DNA of 64,000 bases from Gammaproteobacteria bacterium (GCA_032250735.1 JAVVEP010000005.1:27602-91601); one strand, 5' to 3'; shown: positions 1 to 7,813, counted from the stretch's first letter. Notes: generated by a model from the sequence alone, not told the origin. Numbers and translations are program-made.

Positions 1-2
1 TC

Positions 3-212
3 AAGGACGACGAGCTGGACGAACACCAGAAAAAACTCATCGCCGAAAAGCGCGCCCTGTTCGAAGCCGAACAAAAGCAGGCCGCCTGTGACGATGTCGC
101 CTCAGACTTCCCCGCCGGCTCACAGCTCTGCGCCAAATGCAGTACCAAGGCCGTGATAAAGATGGATGGGTGTATGACGTGTCTTAACTGCGGCGACTCC
201 AAATGCGGTTAA
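3..212 (+). CDS. nrdJ: Adenosylcobalamin-dependent (class II) ribonucleotide reductase, C-terminal fragment
   Basis: The window opens inside a gene whose last 69 codons end at the TAA at 210-212. The tail carries the cysteine pattern CAKC followed by CMTCLNCGDSKCG. That paired-cysteine tail is typical of vitamin B12-dependent ribonucleoside-diphosphate reductases, which make deoxyribonucleotides in the cytoplasm and use C-terminal cysteines to re-reduce the active site. The catalytic barrel lies outside the window, so the assignment rests on the tail alone. The stop codon lies inside the left arm of the palindrome at 209-356, and a terminator follows at 372-397. A different RNR class with a similar zinc-binding tail remains possible. 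Confidence 0.68.
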   Translation, partial: KDDELDEHQKKLIAEKRALFEAEQKQAACDDVASDFPAGSQLCAKCSTKAVIKMDGCMTCLNCGDSKCG

Positions 213-356
213 GAGCGGCGCGAGGAATCCGCAGGTGCGTCGCCTAAAGCGCCTACTGTTGGTGCAGCACATTTTGAAAATACTCACGTACTGGTTGTAC
301 GCTTCGTTTTTCAAAAGGCACCGCGCCTTGCCTGCGAATCCCTCACTTGCTCTTAA
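209..356. repeat. Long imperfect palindromic element after nrdJ
   Basis: The outer arms TTAAGAGC (209-216) and GCTCTTAA (349-356) are exact inverted copies. Inward of them, GAGG and CGCAGG blocks also pair, and the centre carries ACTCACGTACTGG next to TTGTACGC. A related element lies at 27708-27845 and shares the centre (ACTCACGTACT here, GCTCATGTACT there). The left arm includes the nrdJ stop codon. No gene is visible in it, so it is probably a non-autonomous palindromic repeat. Confidence 0.6.
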
Positions 357-371
357 CAGGGTGGTAATTTT

Positions 372-397
372 AAAGGCGGCTTCGGCTGCCTTTTTTT
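372..397 (+). terminator. Rho-independent terminator downstream of nrdJ
   Basis: AAAGGC and GCCTTT pair around a GGCTTCGGCT loop, followed by a run of seven T residues. It faces the rightward nrdJ gene. Confidence 0.75.
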
Positions 398-479
398 ATA
401 GGACGCGATTAGAGGCTTTGACTCTTTAAGGCTTGAGCCTTTAAGGCTGGCTCCTCAAAAATTGTAGAATGAATAATAA

Positions 480-1049
480 ATGTATTTTTTAGCTGAACCA
501 TTGCATGAAGAATATTTAAGGTGGGTGGATATTATTGGGGAAGAAGATCCTTACGCCACTCAAAATACTATGGGTATCCATGATGTTTTGCGTGCCCATT
601 TTCTAATCATCGATTATTTTTATAATGAAAAAGATTTAGAGGGAGTTGGTGGAATAGGGCCAAAGAATATTGATTCATTGCATTCAGCTCTCTACAGACA
701 GTTTATGGGGTTTGATGGTAAAGAAAAATGGAATAATGATTTTCAAAGATGTGCAACTCTTATGTTTGGCCTAATAAAAGATCACCCGTTCCATGATGCT
801 AATAAGAGGACAGCATTCTTAGTGTCGCTTTATTTTTTGCATAAGATGGGGAGGCTGCCGGAAGTGCAGCAGAAGGAGTTTGAGGACTTCACCGTGGATA
901 TAGCTGAAGATAACCTAAAAAGATTTAGGCGATTTAAAGATTTGCGAAAAACCGGTGATGATCCAGAGATATTGTTTATAGCTGATTTTTTGAGACGAAA
1001 ATCGAGAGAAAGTGATAGCAGGTACTATACGGTACCTATAGAGAGTTAA
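480..1049 (+). CDS. Fic/Doc-family protein, probably truncated by a frameshift
   Basis: The 189-residue product has the Fic core motif HPFHDANKR at residues 102-110, matching HxFx(D/E)(A/G)N(K/G)R. Fic proteins transfer AMP or phosphate onto target proteins. The DANKR form with lysine is usual in Doc toxins, which phosphorylate EF-Tu. No Phd-type antitoxin lies upstream. The frame stops at 1047 just after RYYTV, while another frame runs on with TYRELNVLLRKFGYG, so the original protein was probably longer (see 1052-1369). The gene is AT-rich, unlike the core genes of the window, which suggests transfer. Whether the shortened form is active cannot be told. Confidence 0.72.
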   Translation: MYFLAEPLHEEYLRWVDIIGEEDPYATQNTMGIHDVLRAHFLIIDYFYNEKDLEGVGGIGPKNIDSLHSALYRQFMGFDGKEKWNNDFQRCATLMFGLIKDHPFHDANKRTAFLVSLYFLHKMGRLPEVQQKEFEDFTVDIAEDNLKRFRRFKDLRKTGDDPEILFIADFLRRKSRESDSRYYTVPIES

Positions 1050-1051
1050 AT

Positions 1052-1369
1052 GTGCTGCTTAGGAAGTTCGGCTATGGGCTTGAGAATCCTCACGGAAATA
1101 GAATAGATGTTGTTAAATATGAAGAAACTTTTGTTTTGTCTAGAGTCTTTGGTAGAGCAAAAACGAAAACTAGACGAGTAGCACAGATTGGCTTTCCTGG
1201 CTGGAAAAAACAGGTTGGTAAAGGTGCGATTAGTACTGTACGGAATGCGGCAAGCCTAACTCAGAAAAATGGGAATATTGATTCAAAGACATTTTTTCAT
1301 GGGGCTGATCCAATGGAGTCCTTGATTGATAGGTATCATGAGCCTCTTCTGCGATTGGCTTACCGATAA
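1052..1369 (+). pseudogene. C-terminal part of the split Fic protein (or a separate small partner ORF)
   Basis: The 105-codon frame from the GTG at 1052 reads LLRKFGYGLENPHGN and later AQIGFPGWKKQVGK. The same frame stays open upstream of the GTG as TYRELNV, and that reading joins smoothly onto the RYYTV end of the Fic frame if one base is added near 1033-1036. I therefore read 480-1369 as one Fic-type gene of about 290 codons broken by a one-base deletion. A sequencing error, programmed frameshifting or an independent partner protein are the alternatives. There is no good ribosome binding site before the GTG. Confidence 0.5.
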
Positions 1370-1502
1370 ATACGATAGCACTAACGAACGTTCGATTAAA
1401 GAGGCTGGGAAAACCGAATCAGTGAGCAATTGTTACTATTATTACCGGGCTGGAGTATCAGAGAAAAAGCTTTTCTGACCCTATTTATTTATTTGAATAA
1501 GG

Positions 1503-1784
1503 ATGTCGACAATGGAAACAGCAGAAGAAGTACAAGTTTTATCTGGTAGGGTTGGTGAGCTTTCGAAAGCAATCATGAGTGTTTCTGAAGTTGCAAGCAA
1601 AGATCAAGTGCTATTTAAAAAGTTCCTTCAAGCTGAGAGAAAAGAGCTTACGGGCTCAATCGGCGCGGCGACAGATAAGCTTGATAAATCTTCAAAGGCC
1701 AGTTTGTGGCTTACATCGGCAATTGCATTTTTTGCTTTTGTTGAGGCGGGAAGTATTTTTTATGATGCCTTTCTTAAAAATTAA
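1503..1784 (+). CDS. Small protein with C-terminal membrane anchor, function unknown
   Basis: A 93-residue protein of low GC content. Residues about 1-65 are charged and probably helical, possibly coiled coil. Residues about 68-88 form one hydrophobic segment (WLTSAIAFFAFVEAGSIFY), so it is probably tail-anchored in the inner membrane. I recognise no family. It sits between the split Fic gene and the GrlR-like gene in an AT-rich accessory region and may be an orphan accessory gene. The start at ATG 1503 is the first in frame; the ATG three codons later is equally possible. Confidence 0.5.
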   Translation: MSTMETAEEVQVLSGRVGELSKAIMSVSEVASKDQVLFKKFLQAERKELTGSIGAATDKLDKSSKASLWLTSAIAFFAFVEAGSIFYDAFLKN

Positions 1785-1887
1785 TATGGCTACGGAAAAT
1801 AGCCCTCTGTCAAAAAACCCCCAGTCGACCGCGAATATAACGGATAAGTTAAAACGTTAGCACCAAAAAAACAAAGAGGATAGAAGG

Positions 1888-2220
1888 ATGATAGAAGCGT
1901 TGTATGGAGTAGAATTTGTCTCGAGTTTGAATAATGGTGGTTATGGGGTGGTAGTTCTGGAAACCGGCCGAGTTCTAGGCGGTGATTCATCATTTGTCTT
2001 CGTTGGTGGCTACGAAGTAAAAAATGGCAAAGTCCATGCAAAAGTTAAATGCACAAATGACAGGGGAACGCTCCAGTCCATCTTTGGTAGCTTAAAAGAA
2101 TTTAATTTGCTGCTTGAAGGCATTCCCCATGAGAATGAGTTTATTCTTCAAGGCCTCATGCTTGAAAATCCTGATATGAAAATTAGCATTAAGCTTACTC
2201 GAAGAGCGGAGTTGCCATAA
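1888..2220 (+). CDS. GrlR-like regulatory protein
   Basis: The 110-residue product begins MIEALYGVEFVSS and carries GGYGVVVLETGRVLGGD followed by FVFVGGYEVKNGKV. This resembles GrlR, a lipocalin-like small protein that represses the LEE type III secretion genes by binding GrlA. GrlR-like proteins also occur outside pathogens with unknown roles. No type III secretion gene or GrlA homologue is visible in this window, so a link to secretion is not supported here. The start has a purine-rich GAGGATAGAAGG leader. The family call rests on sequence pattern only. Confidence 0.6.
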   Translation: MIEALYGVEFVSSLNNGGYGVVVLETGRVLGGDSSFVFVGGYEVKNGKVHAKVKCTNDRGTLQSIFGSLKEFNLLLEGIPHENEFILQGLMLENPDMKISIKLTRRAELP

Positions 2221-2231
2221 GCGCTGCAGTG

Positions 2232-2326
2232 TTAAGGGGTCAGAGCCCTTCAATAGAGAAAAAAGGGTGGTCCTGATTATTGAGAGTGGTCAGATCGTGA
2301 AGGTGGAGTAACTATGCCTGGCAATT
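2232..2326. repeat. Copy A of a 95-bp direct repeat
   Basis: The stretch begins TAAGGGGTCAGAGCCCTT and ends GTGGAGTAACTATG plus CGGCAATT-like sequence. A close copy in the same orientation is at 3641-3736. The GGGGTCAGAGCCCTT start can form a small hairpin. The two copies bracket the attC-like site and its two genes. Confidence 0.7.
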
Positions 2327-2398
2327 CCGGGGACAGTATACTTATTAATCACTTCAACCCGTTTCAGATAATGAAAATAGGTATACTGTCCCCGGATT
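2324..2398. repeat. Inverted repeat with GGGGACAGTATAC arms
   Basis: The arms at 2324-2341 and 2381-2398 match at 17 of 18 positions around a spacer of about 40 bases. The GGGGACAGTATAC string is one I associate with repeats of REP-associated tyrosine transposases in gammaproteobacteria. No transposase gene is present here. The right arm ends just before the ATG at 2406. Confidence 0.6.
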
Positions 2399-2405
2399 CC
2401 AAATC

Positions 2406-2954
2406 ATGGATAGATTAATCACAACCGTAGTAACGAGCGCACTTGTAGCTACTGTTGCAGGAGCAGCTATAAATGCATGGCTTGATAATAGGAAATCAAA
2501 GCATGCAACAAGATTCGAAGCCTTAAGTGCTGCTGTCTCCCTGGAAGGGTATGCGCTAGCATGCTCTGACAAGATAGCCGATCACGATCTGGCGCTTAGC
2601 TCTGATGGGCATGCTGGAGCATTTCTTGGTAGCGTTCCTGAATTTTCCGAATTATCAGTCATAGCGGGTTTTCTTCGGCCAAAGAAGGCATCAGTTGCTA
2701 ATCGCCTGATGATTTTTCCTCAGGATATTCGCCAAGCTGGTCAACAAATTGCATTCTGGTGGGATGTCACAGCAGATGCTGAACAAACACACGCTGCAGC
2801 TGTTATACAAGTTTCACAAATTGGCATAATGGCTATGGATCTCGCAAAAGACATGAGAGAAGCCTTCGAATTACCATCACGAGAATTAGTCTTCGGAGCG
2901 TACAATGTAAGACAAACATTAACTGAAAATATCAAAGAACATTCGGATGTTTGA
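2406..2954 (+). CDS. Hypothetical membrane-anchored protein, putative integron cassette gene
   Basis: The 182-residue protein has an N-terminal hydrophobic segment (residues about 5-25, TTVVTSALVATVAGAAINAW) followed by a basic stretch NRKSKH, so it is probably anchored with its body in the cytoplasm. The rest is helical-looking with no motif I recognise. The stop is followed directly by an attC-like hairpin (2963-3048), the usual arrangement of an integron gene cassette, in which one short orphan gene is followed by its recombination site. AT-rich base use fits acquisition. Function unknown. Confidence 0.55.
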   Translation: MDRLITTVVTSALVATVAGAAINAWLDNRKSKHATRFEALSAAVSLEGYALACSDKIADHDLALSSDGHAGAFLGSVPEFSELSVIAGFLRPKKASVANRLMIFPQDIRQAGQQIAFWWDVTADAEQTHAAAVIQVSQIGIMAMDLAKDMREAFELPSRELVFGAYNVRQTLTENIKEHSDV

Positions 2955-2962
2955 AATTATTT

Positions 2963-3048
2963 TCCTAAAAAGGCGCTCAAGTTGACTCCAAAAGCGGTTC
3001 TCCTATCGTCGCACAGCTTTTGGAGTCAGCTGAGCTTAAACGTTAGGC
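2963..3048 (+). other. Integron attC-like recombination site
   Basis: The right end has GAGCTTAAACGTTAGGC, with a perfect R'-type core GTTAGGC at 3042-3048. The left end has CCTAAAAAGGCGCTCAAG, a degenerate R''-like box (two mismatches to the complement of R') followed by the GCTCAAG element common in attC sites. Between them GTTGACTCCAAAAGC pairs with GCTTTTGGAGTCA and GCTCA with TGAGC, giving the long imperfect stem that integrases recognise as folded single strand. No integrase gene lies in the window, so this is an isolated or remnant site. Confidence 0.62.
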
Positions 3049-3058
3049 ATCAAATCTT

Positions 3059-3628
3059 ATGCCAATAAATAATGACGATGAACTGACAGCCGCAGTTGCA
3101 AGAGCTGGTGAGTTACTGCAGGAAATTCAGGACTATGCCAAGCGTGACTTTTCAAAACCCGCCAAAGTTCGTTTTCCTCGGGGGTATATACGACCGGCCG
3201 CAGAGGGTCGCACTAGATTGGGGTTCCTTAATCACTCCCACCTTAAGAGCAATATCTCCTACACCATGCTGTTATCAGACGTACAACACTGGCTCTTGGT
3301 GAGAACAGACCTTTCTGGCACCGCAAAGGAAATGGTCATAAAGCTTCAAATATTTTTGCTTGGAAGCATTGTTGAAAGCGCAACAAAAGTTTTTCTTAAG
3401 GGAAAGTGTGGCGGCAATTACGCGAAAAGAACTGAGCATCTTGAGAACAGCGGAATTATTTCGGCCCACCTACATGCCGAACTTGATTGGTTGTGGGAGC
3501 TAAGAAACAAGATGCACTTATTTCAACTTGATAACACCGAATGGCTGTCGACTGACTACACAGTCTCTAATCACAATCGTGCTGTTCGTGCATTTAAGTC
3601 GCTCTTGGAGGAGCTTAACCGGGCTTAA
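3059..3628 (+). CDS. Hypothetical protein with HEPN-like RNxxH motif, second cassette gene
   Basis: The gene starts 11 bases after the attC-like core, as cassette genes usually do. The 189-residue protein is soluble and helical-looking. Near the C terminus it has LDWLWELRNKMHL, where R149-N150 and H153 resemble the Arg-Asn...His signature of HEPN-type proteins, a fold common in RNA-cutting toxins and defence proteins. The spacing is shorter than the usual Rx4-6H, so the HEPN idea is only a hint. No typical MNT nucleotidyltransferase partner is adjacent. Copy B of the 95-bp repeat follows. Confidence 0.5.
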   Translation: MPINNDDELTAAVARAGELLQEIQDYAKRDFSKPAKVRFPRGYIRPAAEGRTRLGFLNHSHLKSNISYTMLLSDVQHWLLVRTDLSGTAKEMVIKLQIFLLGSIVESATKVFLKGKCGGNYAKRTEHLENSGIISAHLHAELDWLWELRNKMHLFQLDNTEWLSTDYTVSNHNRAVRAFKSLLEELNRA

Positions 3629-3640
3629 GGGGTCACGGGC

Positions 3641-3736
3641 TTAAGGGGTCAGAGCCCTTTAATAGAGAATAAAAGGGTGATCCTTATTGTTGAGGGTGGT
3701 CATGTCGTGAAGGTGGAGTAACTATGCACGGCAATT
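3641..3736. repeat. Copy B of the 95-bp direct repeat
   Basis: It matches 2232-2326 in the same orientation, from TTAAGGGGTCAGAGCCC to GTGGAGTAACTATG and GGCAATT, with scattered substitutions. A short partial duplicate of its first 13 bases (TTAAGGGGTCACG) lies immediately upstream at about 3625. Confidence 0.7.
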
Positions 3737-3822
3737 GCATTGCGTTTGCTCGCTGTCGTTCGCTGGGGCGCACCAAGCCGCGGCGCGCTCCATATGCTAA
3801 CTTGTATGTGTAAGGAGCGATA

Positions 3823-4365
3823 ATGAAACCCATAGAAATAATCGACTTTTGGTATGCTGATCCAATGCGGAAGCATTGGTTTTCCTCGACACCTGAATTG
3901 GACAATCAGATCAGAGATCGATACGAGAAAGTGTGGATAGAATCTTCTAGGGGGGAATATGATGAATGGCAAAACACCCCAGAAGGGAGTTTGGCACTGG
4001 TAATAGTGCTAGATCAATTTCCTCTTAATATGTTTAGAGGAGAAGCGAAGAGCTTTCAAACCGAAAAAAAGGCTATTGAAGTTGCCTTATCGGCTATCAA
4101 TAGAGGTTTTGATAAAAAACTTGAAAAGAATCATCTGTCTTTTTTGTTTATGCCGCTGATGCATAGTGAAAATATTGATCATCAGGAGCTGTCGGTTGAG
4201 TTGTTCAAGAAGTATGAGTTAAAAGACAATATAACATTTGCGGAGCATCATAGAGATATCGTGAAAAAATATGGACGTTTTCCGCATAGAAATCAAATTC
4301 TCGGCCGCGAAAGCAGTGAAGCAGAAATAGAATATTTAAGTTCTGAAAATGCATTTAAGGGTTAA
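3823..4365 (+). CDS. DUF924 family protein
   Basis: The 180-residue protein starts MKPIEIIDFWYAD after a good AAGGAG site. It carries the hallmarks of the DUF924 family: the N-terminal IIDFWY block, the central LVIVLDQFPLNMFRG block (residues about 58-72) and the C-terminal GRFPHRNQILGRES block. The family is widespread in proteobacteria, all-helical and of unknown function; length matches the usual 180-200 residues. The gene is AT-rich and stands alone between the direct repeat and a small membrane protein gene. Confidence 0.82.
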   Translation: MKPIEIIDFWYADPMRKHWFSSTPELDNQIRDRYEKVWIESSRGEYDEWQNTPEGSLALVIVLDQFPLNMFRGEAKSFQTEKKAIEVALSAINRGFDKKLEKNHLSFLFMPLMHSENIDHQELSVELFKKYELKDNITFAEHHRDIVKKYGRFPHRNQILGRESSEAEIEYLSSENAFKG

Positions 4366-4486
4366 AACAAAATTGATTGGTGTCAGAGAGCAATTGTTTC
4401 AAATATAGGTTTGACGCGATTCATTACTCTGTTGAGCGTGGCCAGAGAAAGATGCTGCGAAATTCATGCGATTAAAGGGTTTGGGG

Positions 4487-4852
4487 ATGGGGCGTTTTTT
4501 TGATAATTGGGCCTGGGCGCATCGCAATGCACGGGCTTGGGGCATGGTGGTTGCGCTTGCGGGGATGCTTGCCTGGACCCTGTGGGAGACCAGCGCTGAG
4601 CGTGTGGAATACCGTGAGCTAACAGGCCAGTTATTAGAGGTAAAGGGTGAGGATGACTTGGATAAAAATGCCCTTCTGGTGGGCAGGATTCAATTGCCCG
4701 ACGGTACGGAAATTAAACTTATTTTACCCCCTCAGCAGCCACACCCTAAAGCGGGTGACACGGTGCCATTAATCTATGAACGTTACGATGATGGTCAGGC
4801 GTATTATTTTTTCAATACCCTGAGTTGGGTTAGTAACGGTGGTATGCCTTGA
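4487..4852 (+). CDS. Hypothetical membrane protein
   Basis: The 121-residue product has one hydrophobic segment at about residues 18-35 (WGMVVALAGMLAWTLW) and a C-terminal domain rich in beta-type sequence, including GRIQLPDGTEIKLILPP and AGDTVPLIYERYDDGQ. This resembles small DUF3592-like membrane proteins with an extracytoplasmic OB-like domain, but I cannot assign a family. An in-frame ATG at 4466 would add seven residues; I prefer 4487 because AAAGGG lies seven bases before it. Confidence 0.55.
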   Translation: MGRFFDNWAWAHRNARAWGMVVALAGMLAWTLWETSAERVEYRELTGQLLEVKGEDDLDKNALLVGRIQLPDGTEIKLILPPQQPHPKAGDTVPLIYERYDDGQAYYFFNTLSWVSNGGMP

Positions 4853-4895
4853 AATTAATAGGGTTAGAGTCGATTCCTTAAAAAGGAGATTCACC

Positions 4896-5003
4896 GTGGC
4901 CTTATTCATTGTCCTGTTCATTGCCTACGGGAATAAATATAATAAATGGACTCAGAGTCACCATCGTATAAAGTGTAGTCTTACAGTCACTAAACCTCTC
5001 TAA
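4896..5003 (+). CDS. Possible 35-residue hydrophobic peptide
   Basis: A GTG at 4896 follows AAGGAG with six intervening bases, an unusually good site for an otherwise empty gap. The short frame reads VALFIVLFIAYGNKYNKW and ends at TAA 5001. The first half could cross a membrane. There is no homology argument, and chance is quite possible. Confidence 0.25.
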   Translation: MALFIVLFIAYGNKYNKWTQSHHRIKCSLTVTKPL

Positions 5004-5027
5004 CGGAAATGAGAAGAGGATTTCTTC

Positions 5028-5900
5028 ATGGCGCAAACACATTGCACGAAAACAAAATATATTGCCCTAATTTTTCTTTTCGTCTTATTATTTTCTTTTT
5101 CTGAGGCTTACGCCGAACCTGATCAAAAGAACACTACAGTTAAGCCGTTGGTATTTGGTTTTTTACCGATTATAAGCTCGAAAAAGTTAGTTGCCCGTTT
5201 TGGGCCTCTGGCGGACTACCTTGCAGAAAAACTGGGCAGGCCTGTTCGTATAGAAACAGCACCGGATTATGTTCAGTTTTTAAACAGAACAAATAACGAA
5301 AAACGCTATGACATCCTTTTTACGGCGCCACATTTTTACTACCTGGCGCATCGGGACGCTAACTATCAGGTGCTCGTGCGCGTTAATGCGCCAGAGCTGC
5401 GTGCCATTATTGTCGCCCCTGGGAACAGCAACCTTCGTACCCTGAATGACTTGCGTGGCCATTCGCTGTCCACGGCAGATCCTATGGCCCTTGGCACAGC
5501 ACTCGTTCGCGCCCGGTTAATCACTGCAGGAATTGATCCGGACAAGGATTTAACGCTTGTCGCTACGCCATCACATAATGCCTCGCTACTCTCCGCCCAC
5601 AAAGGCGTCACTGATGCAGCATCGCTAATGATCCCACCATTCGAAAGGGCCCGGCCAGAAATCAAAAATGCTATGCGCATTATCGATAAAACAACAGGGA
5701 CACCCCACATGCCAATTAGCGTAGCGCCCTGGCTGCCCGCCAAGGAGATCAGTGTTATTGAAACATCACTAATCACGATGAGCTCTACCCAGGAAGGACA
5801 AGCGCTACTCAAACATCTTTCATGGCCCGGCTTTGTGAAAGCAACACCTAAAGAATATGAATCCCTTAAACTGGTTGCTGAACAACTAAAGCTTCCTTAA
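5028..5900 (+). CDS. PhnD-like periplasmic substrate-binding protein
   Basis: The 290-residue protein has a signal peptide (residues 1-29, cleavage likely near AYA-EPD). The mature part starts VFGFLPIISSKKLVARFGPL, then DYLAEKLGRPV and DILFTAPHFYYLAHR, the pattern of the PhnD/PF12974 phosphate-phosphonate-oxyanion binding family. Members either feed ABC transporters or act as the sensing subunit of a kinase. No permease or ATPase gene is near, but a membrane histidine kinase gene starts 20 bases downstream. I therefore infer a sensory role: it binds a small anion in the periplasm and signals to the kinase. The ligand is unknown. Confidence 0.8.
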   Translation: MAQTHCTKTKYIALIFLFVLLFSFSEAYAEPDQKNTTVKPLVFGFLPIISSKKLVARFGPLADYLAEKLGRPVRIETAPDYVQFLNRTNNEKRYDILFTAPHFYYLAHRDANYQVLVRVNAPELRAIIVAPGNSNLRTLNDLRGHSLSTADPMALGTALVRARLITAGIDPDKDLTLVATPSHNASLLSAHKGVTDAASLMIPPFERARPEIKNAMRIIDKTTGTPHMPISVAPWLPAKEISVIETSLITMSSTQEGQALLKHLSWPGFVKATPKEYESLKLVAEQLKLP

Positions 5901-5920
5901 TAGTCTGCACACAATAATCC

Positions 5921-7747
5921 ATGAAAGTAGCTCCATTTAGATCTCTTCGATTCAAGCTGATCGCTAGCGTCGTTGTTATTGAAGTTTTGATGCTCTCTAT
6001 CATGGTTTGGAATAATGTTGAAACCATTTATCGAACCCACACTGATCGGTTGGCCGATACGGGACAGAGGTTAACACAACAATTCGCCAACATTGCAGGC
6101 GGCTACATGGTCGAAGTCGATTATGCTTCACTTGAAGATTATGCCAGTAGCATCATCGGTCATGGTGAAGTCACATACATACTGGTATTGACGCCGAATG
6201 GACAGGCAGTTATAAGACTGGGCGTAAAAAACGACCGCATTCCCGAGCCTGATCCACACCCTGCACAAGTAACAGACGGTGTATTTGATGTAGCAGCAGA
6301 TATTTCCCTAGCAGGAAGATATCAGGGTCGTGTGCTGGTTGGTTTTTCCCTGGAACTGATGCATCAAACGATCTCGCAAGCCCTGAATCGCAGTATCGCC
6401 ATTGCGATAACAGAGATCATACTGAGCATTATTGTCACGGTCATGCTTGGCGTTTATCTCACGCGAAACTTACGCGTTCTAACCGAGACGGCAGCACGTG
6501 TTGGCAAAGGTCAGTACGACACCATACCCATCACCGACAACAAAGATGAAATCGGGCTTACAGTGCTGGCATTCAATAAGATGGTGAAGGGTATTGCCGA
6601 ACGCACACGCAGAATTGAAGAAAGCCAGGCACAGATAAGCTTGCTCATGAATTCCACTGCTGAGGCTATCGTCGGCATCGATCAAGAACGACGCTGCATG
6701 TTCGTCAACCCGGCTTGTCTAGGCATGATTGGCTACACGGATGCCAGCGAAGTCATCGGCAAGGATTTTCATGATTTGACACATCATAGCCACGCAGATG
6801 GTTCACATTACCCCGCTGAAGACTGCGCTATTCGACGCAACATGGAATCAACCGCGCACGGCCATACTGTCGGCGAAATATTTTGGCGGAAAGATGGTAC
6901 AAGTTTCCCCATCGAAGCATGGACGCACCCGATATTAAAAAATGGTGAAATCGCCGGCTACATGATGACATTCATTGACATAACAAAACGCGTTAAAACA
7001 GAAACCGAACTACATGAATACCGAAATCACCTCGAAGATCTTGTCGAACAGCGTACTTCTGAATTAACTAATATCAATCAAGAGCTGGAATCTTTCAGTT
7101 ACTCCGTATCACACGACTTGCGCACGCCACTGCGTCACATTGACGGTTTCAGCCTGGTATTACAGGAAGACTACGCCGAGAAACTGGGTAAAGAGGGACA
7201 AGAGTTACTCAGCCGCATCCGTGCAGGTTCCCAAAATATGGGGCAACTCATTGATGATTTGCTGAAGCTGTCGCAAGTGTCGCGCGGTCAAATTCAACGT
7301 GAACCACTCAACCTATCCAGCATGGCAGAAGATATTATCAATAAACTCCAGCGCTACAATGCTGACCGAAAGATCAGCATTGTCATTAAGCCTGAATTAA
7401 TGGCTAATGCGGACCACCGTTTGACACACGTTCTTTTAGAAAACCTCATCGGTAATGCATGGAAATATACCGCCAAAACCGACAACGCAAGTATTACATT
7501 TGACGAGACACATGATAAAAATGGTAACCCCGTCTTTTGTTTGCGCGACAACGGCGCAGGATTTGATATGGAATATGCCGAAAAATTATTTACTGCATTC
7601 AAGCGTCTACATACCGAAAAAGAGTTTGAAGGGACGGGTATTGGTCTTGCAACTGTGCAACGCATAATCAATCGCCACTCCGGGCGTATTTGGGCAGAAG
7701 CAAAAACAGGGGAAGGTGCAGCTTTCTATTTTAGTTTTGGCGATTAA
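5921..7747 (+). CDS. Membrane PAS-domain histidine kinase
   Basis: The 608-residue protein has a first membrane segment at about residues 11-29, a periplasmic domain to about 155, a second segment at about 158-178, a HAMP linker to about 230, a PAS domain at about 235-355, then HisKA with SVSHDLRTPLRHI, where H398 is the phosphorylated residue. The ATPase domain shows the N box (LENLIGNAWKY), G1 (DNGAGF) and G2 (GTGIGLATV). It follows the PhnD-like gene by 20 bases, so the two are probably cotranscribed and work together. No response regulator gene is adjacent; the output partner must lie elsewhere. Confidence 0.87.
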   Translation: MKVAPFRSLRFKLIASVVVIEVLMLSIMVWNNVETIYRTHTDRLADTGQRLTQQFANIAGGYMVEVDYASLEDYASSIIGHGEVTYILVLTPNGQAVIRLGVKNDRIPEPDPHPAQVTDGVFDVAADISLAGRYQGRVLVGFSLELMHQTISQALNRSIAIAITEIILSIIVTVMLGVYLTRNLRVLTETAARVGKGQYDTIPITDNKDEIGLTVLAFNKMVKGIAERTRRIEESQAQISLLMNSTAEAIVGIDQERRCMFVNPACLGMIGYTDASEVIGKDFHDLTHHSHADGSHYPAEDCAIRRNMESTAHGHTVGEIFWRKDGTSFPIEAWTHPILKNGEIAGYMMTFIDITKRVKTETELHEYRNHLEDLVEQRTSELTNINQELESFSYSVSHDLRTPLRHIDGFSLVLQEDYAEKLGKEGQELLSRIRAGSQNMGQLIDDLLKLSQVSRGQIQREPLNLSSMAEDIINKLQRYNADRKISIVIKPELMANADHRLTHVLLENLIGNAWKYTAKTDNASITFDETHDKNGNPVFCLRDNGAGFDMEYAEKLFTAFKRLHTEKEFEGTGIGLATVQRIINRHSGRIWAEAKTGEGAAFYFSFGD

Positions 7748-7813
7748 AAATTGTAGTTCATACTGACTCCAATTAATTTTGGACCTTTTGACGGCTTCAG
7801 TATCATTTAAAAA

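Noticed and set aside
1845..1862. AACGTTAG string suggesting a second attC site
   Set aside because: The core is GTTAGCA, which does not fit GTTRRRY, and there is no paired upstream box or long stem.
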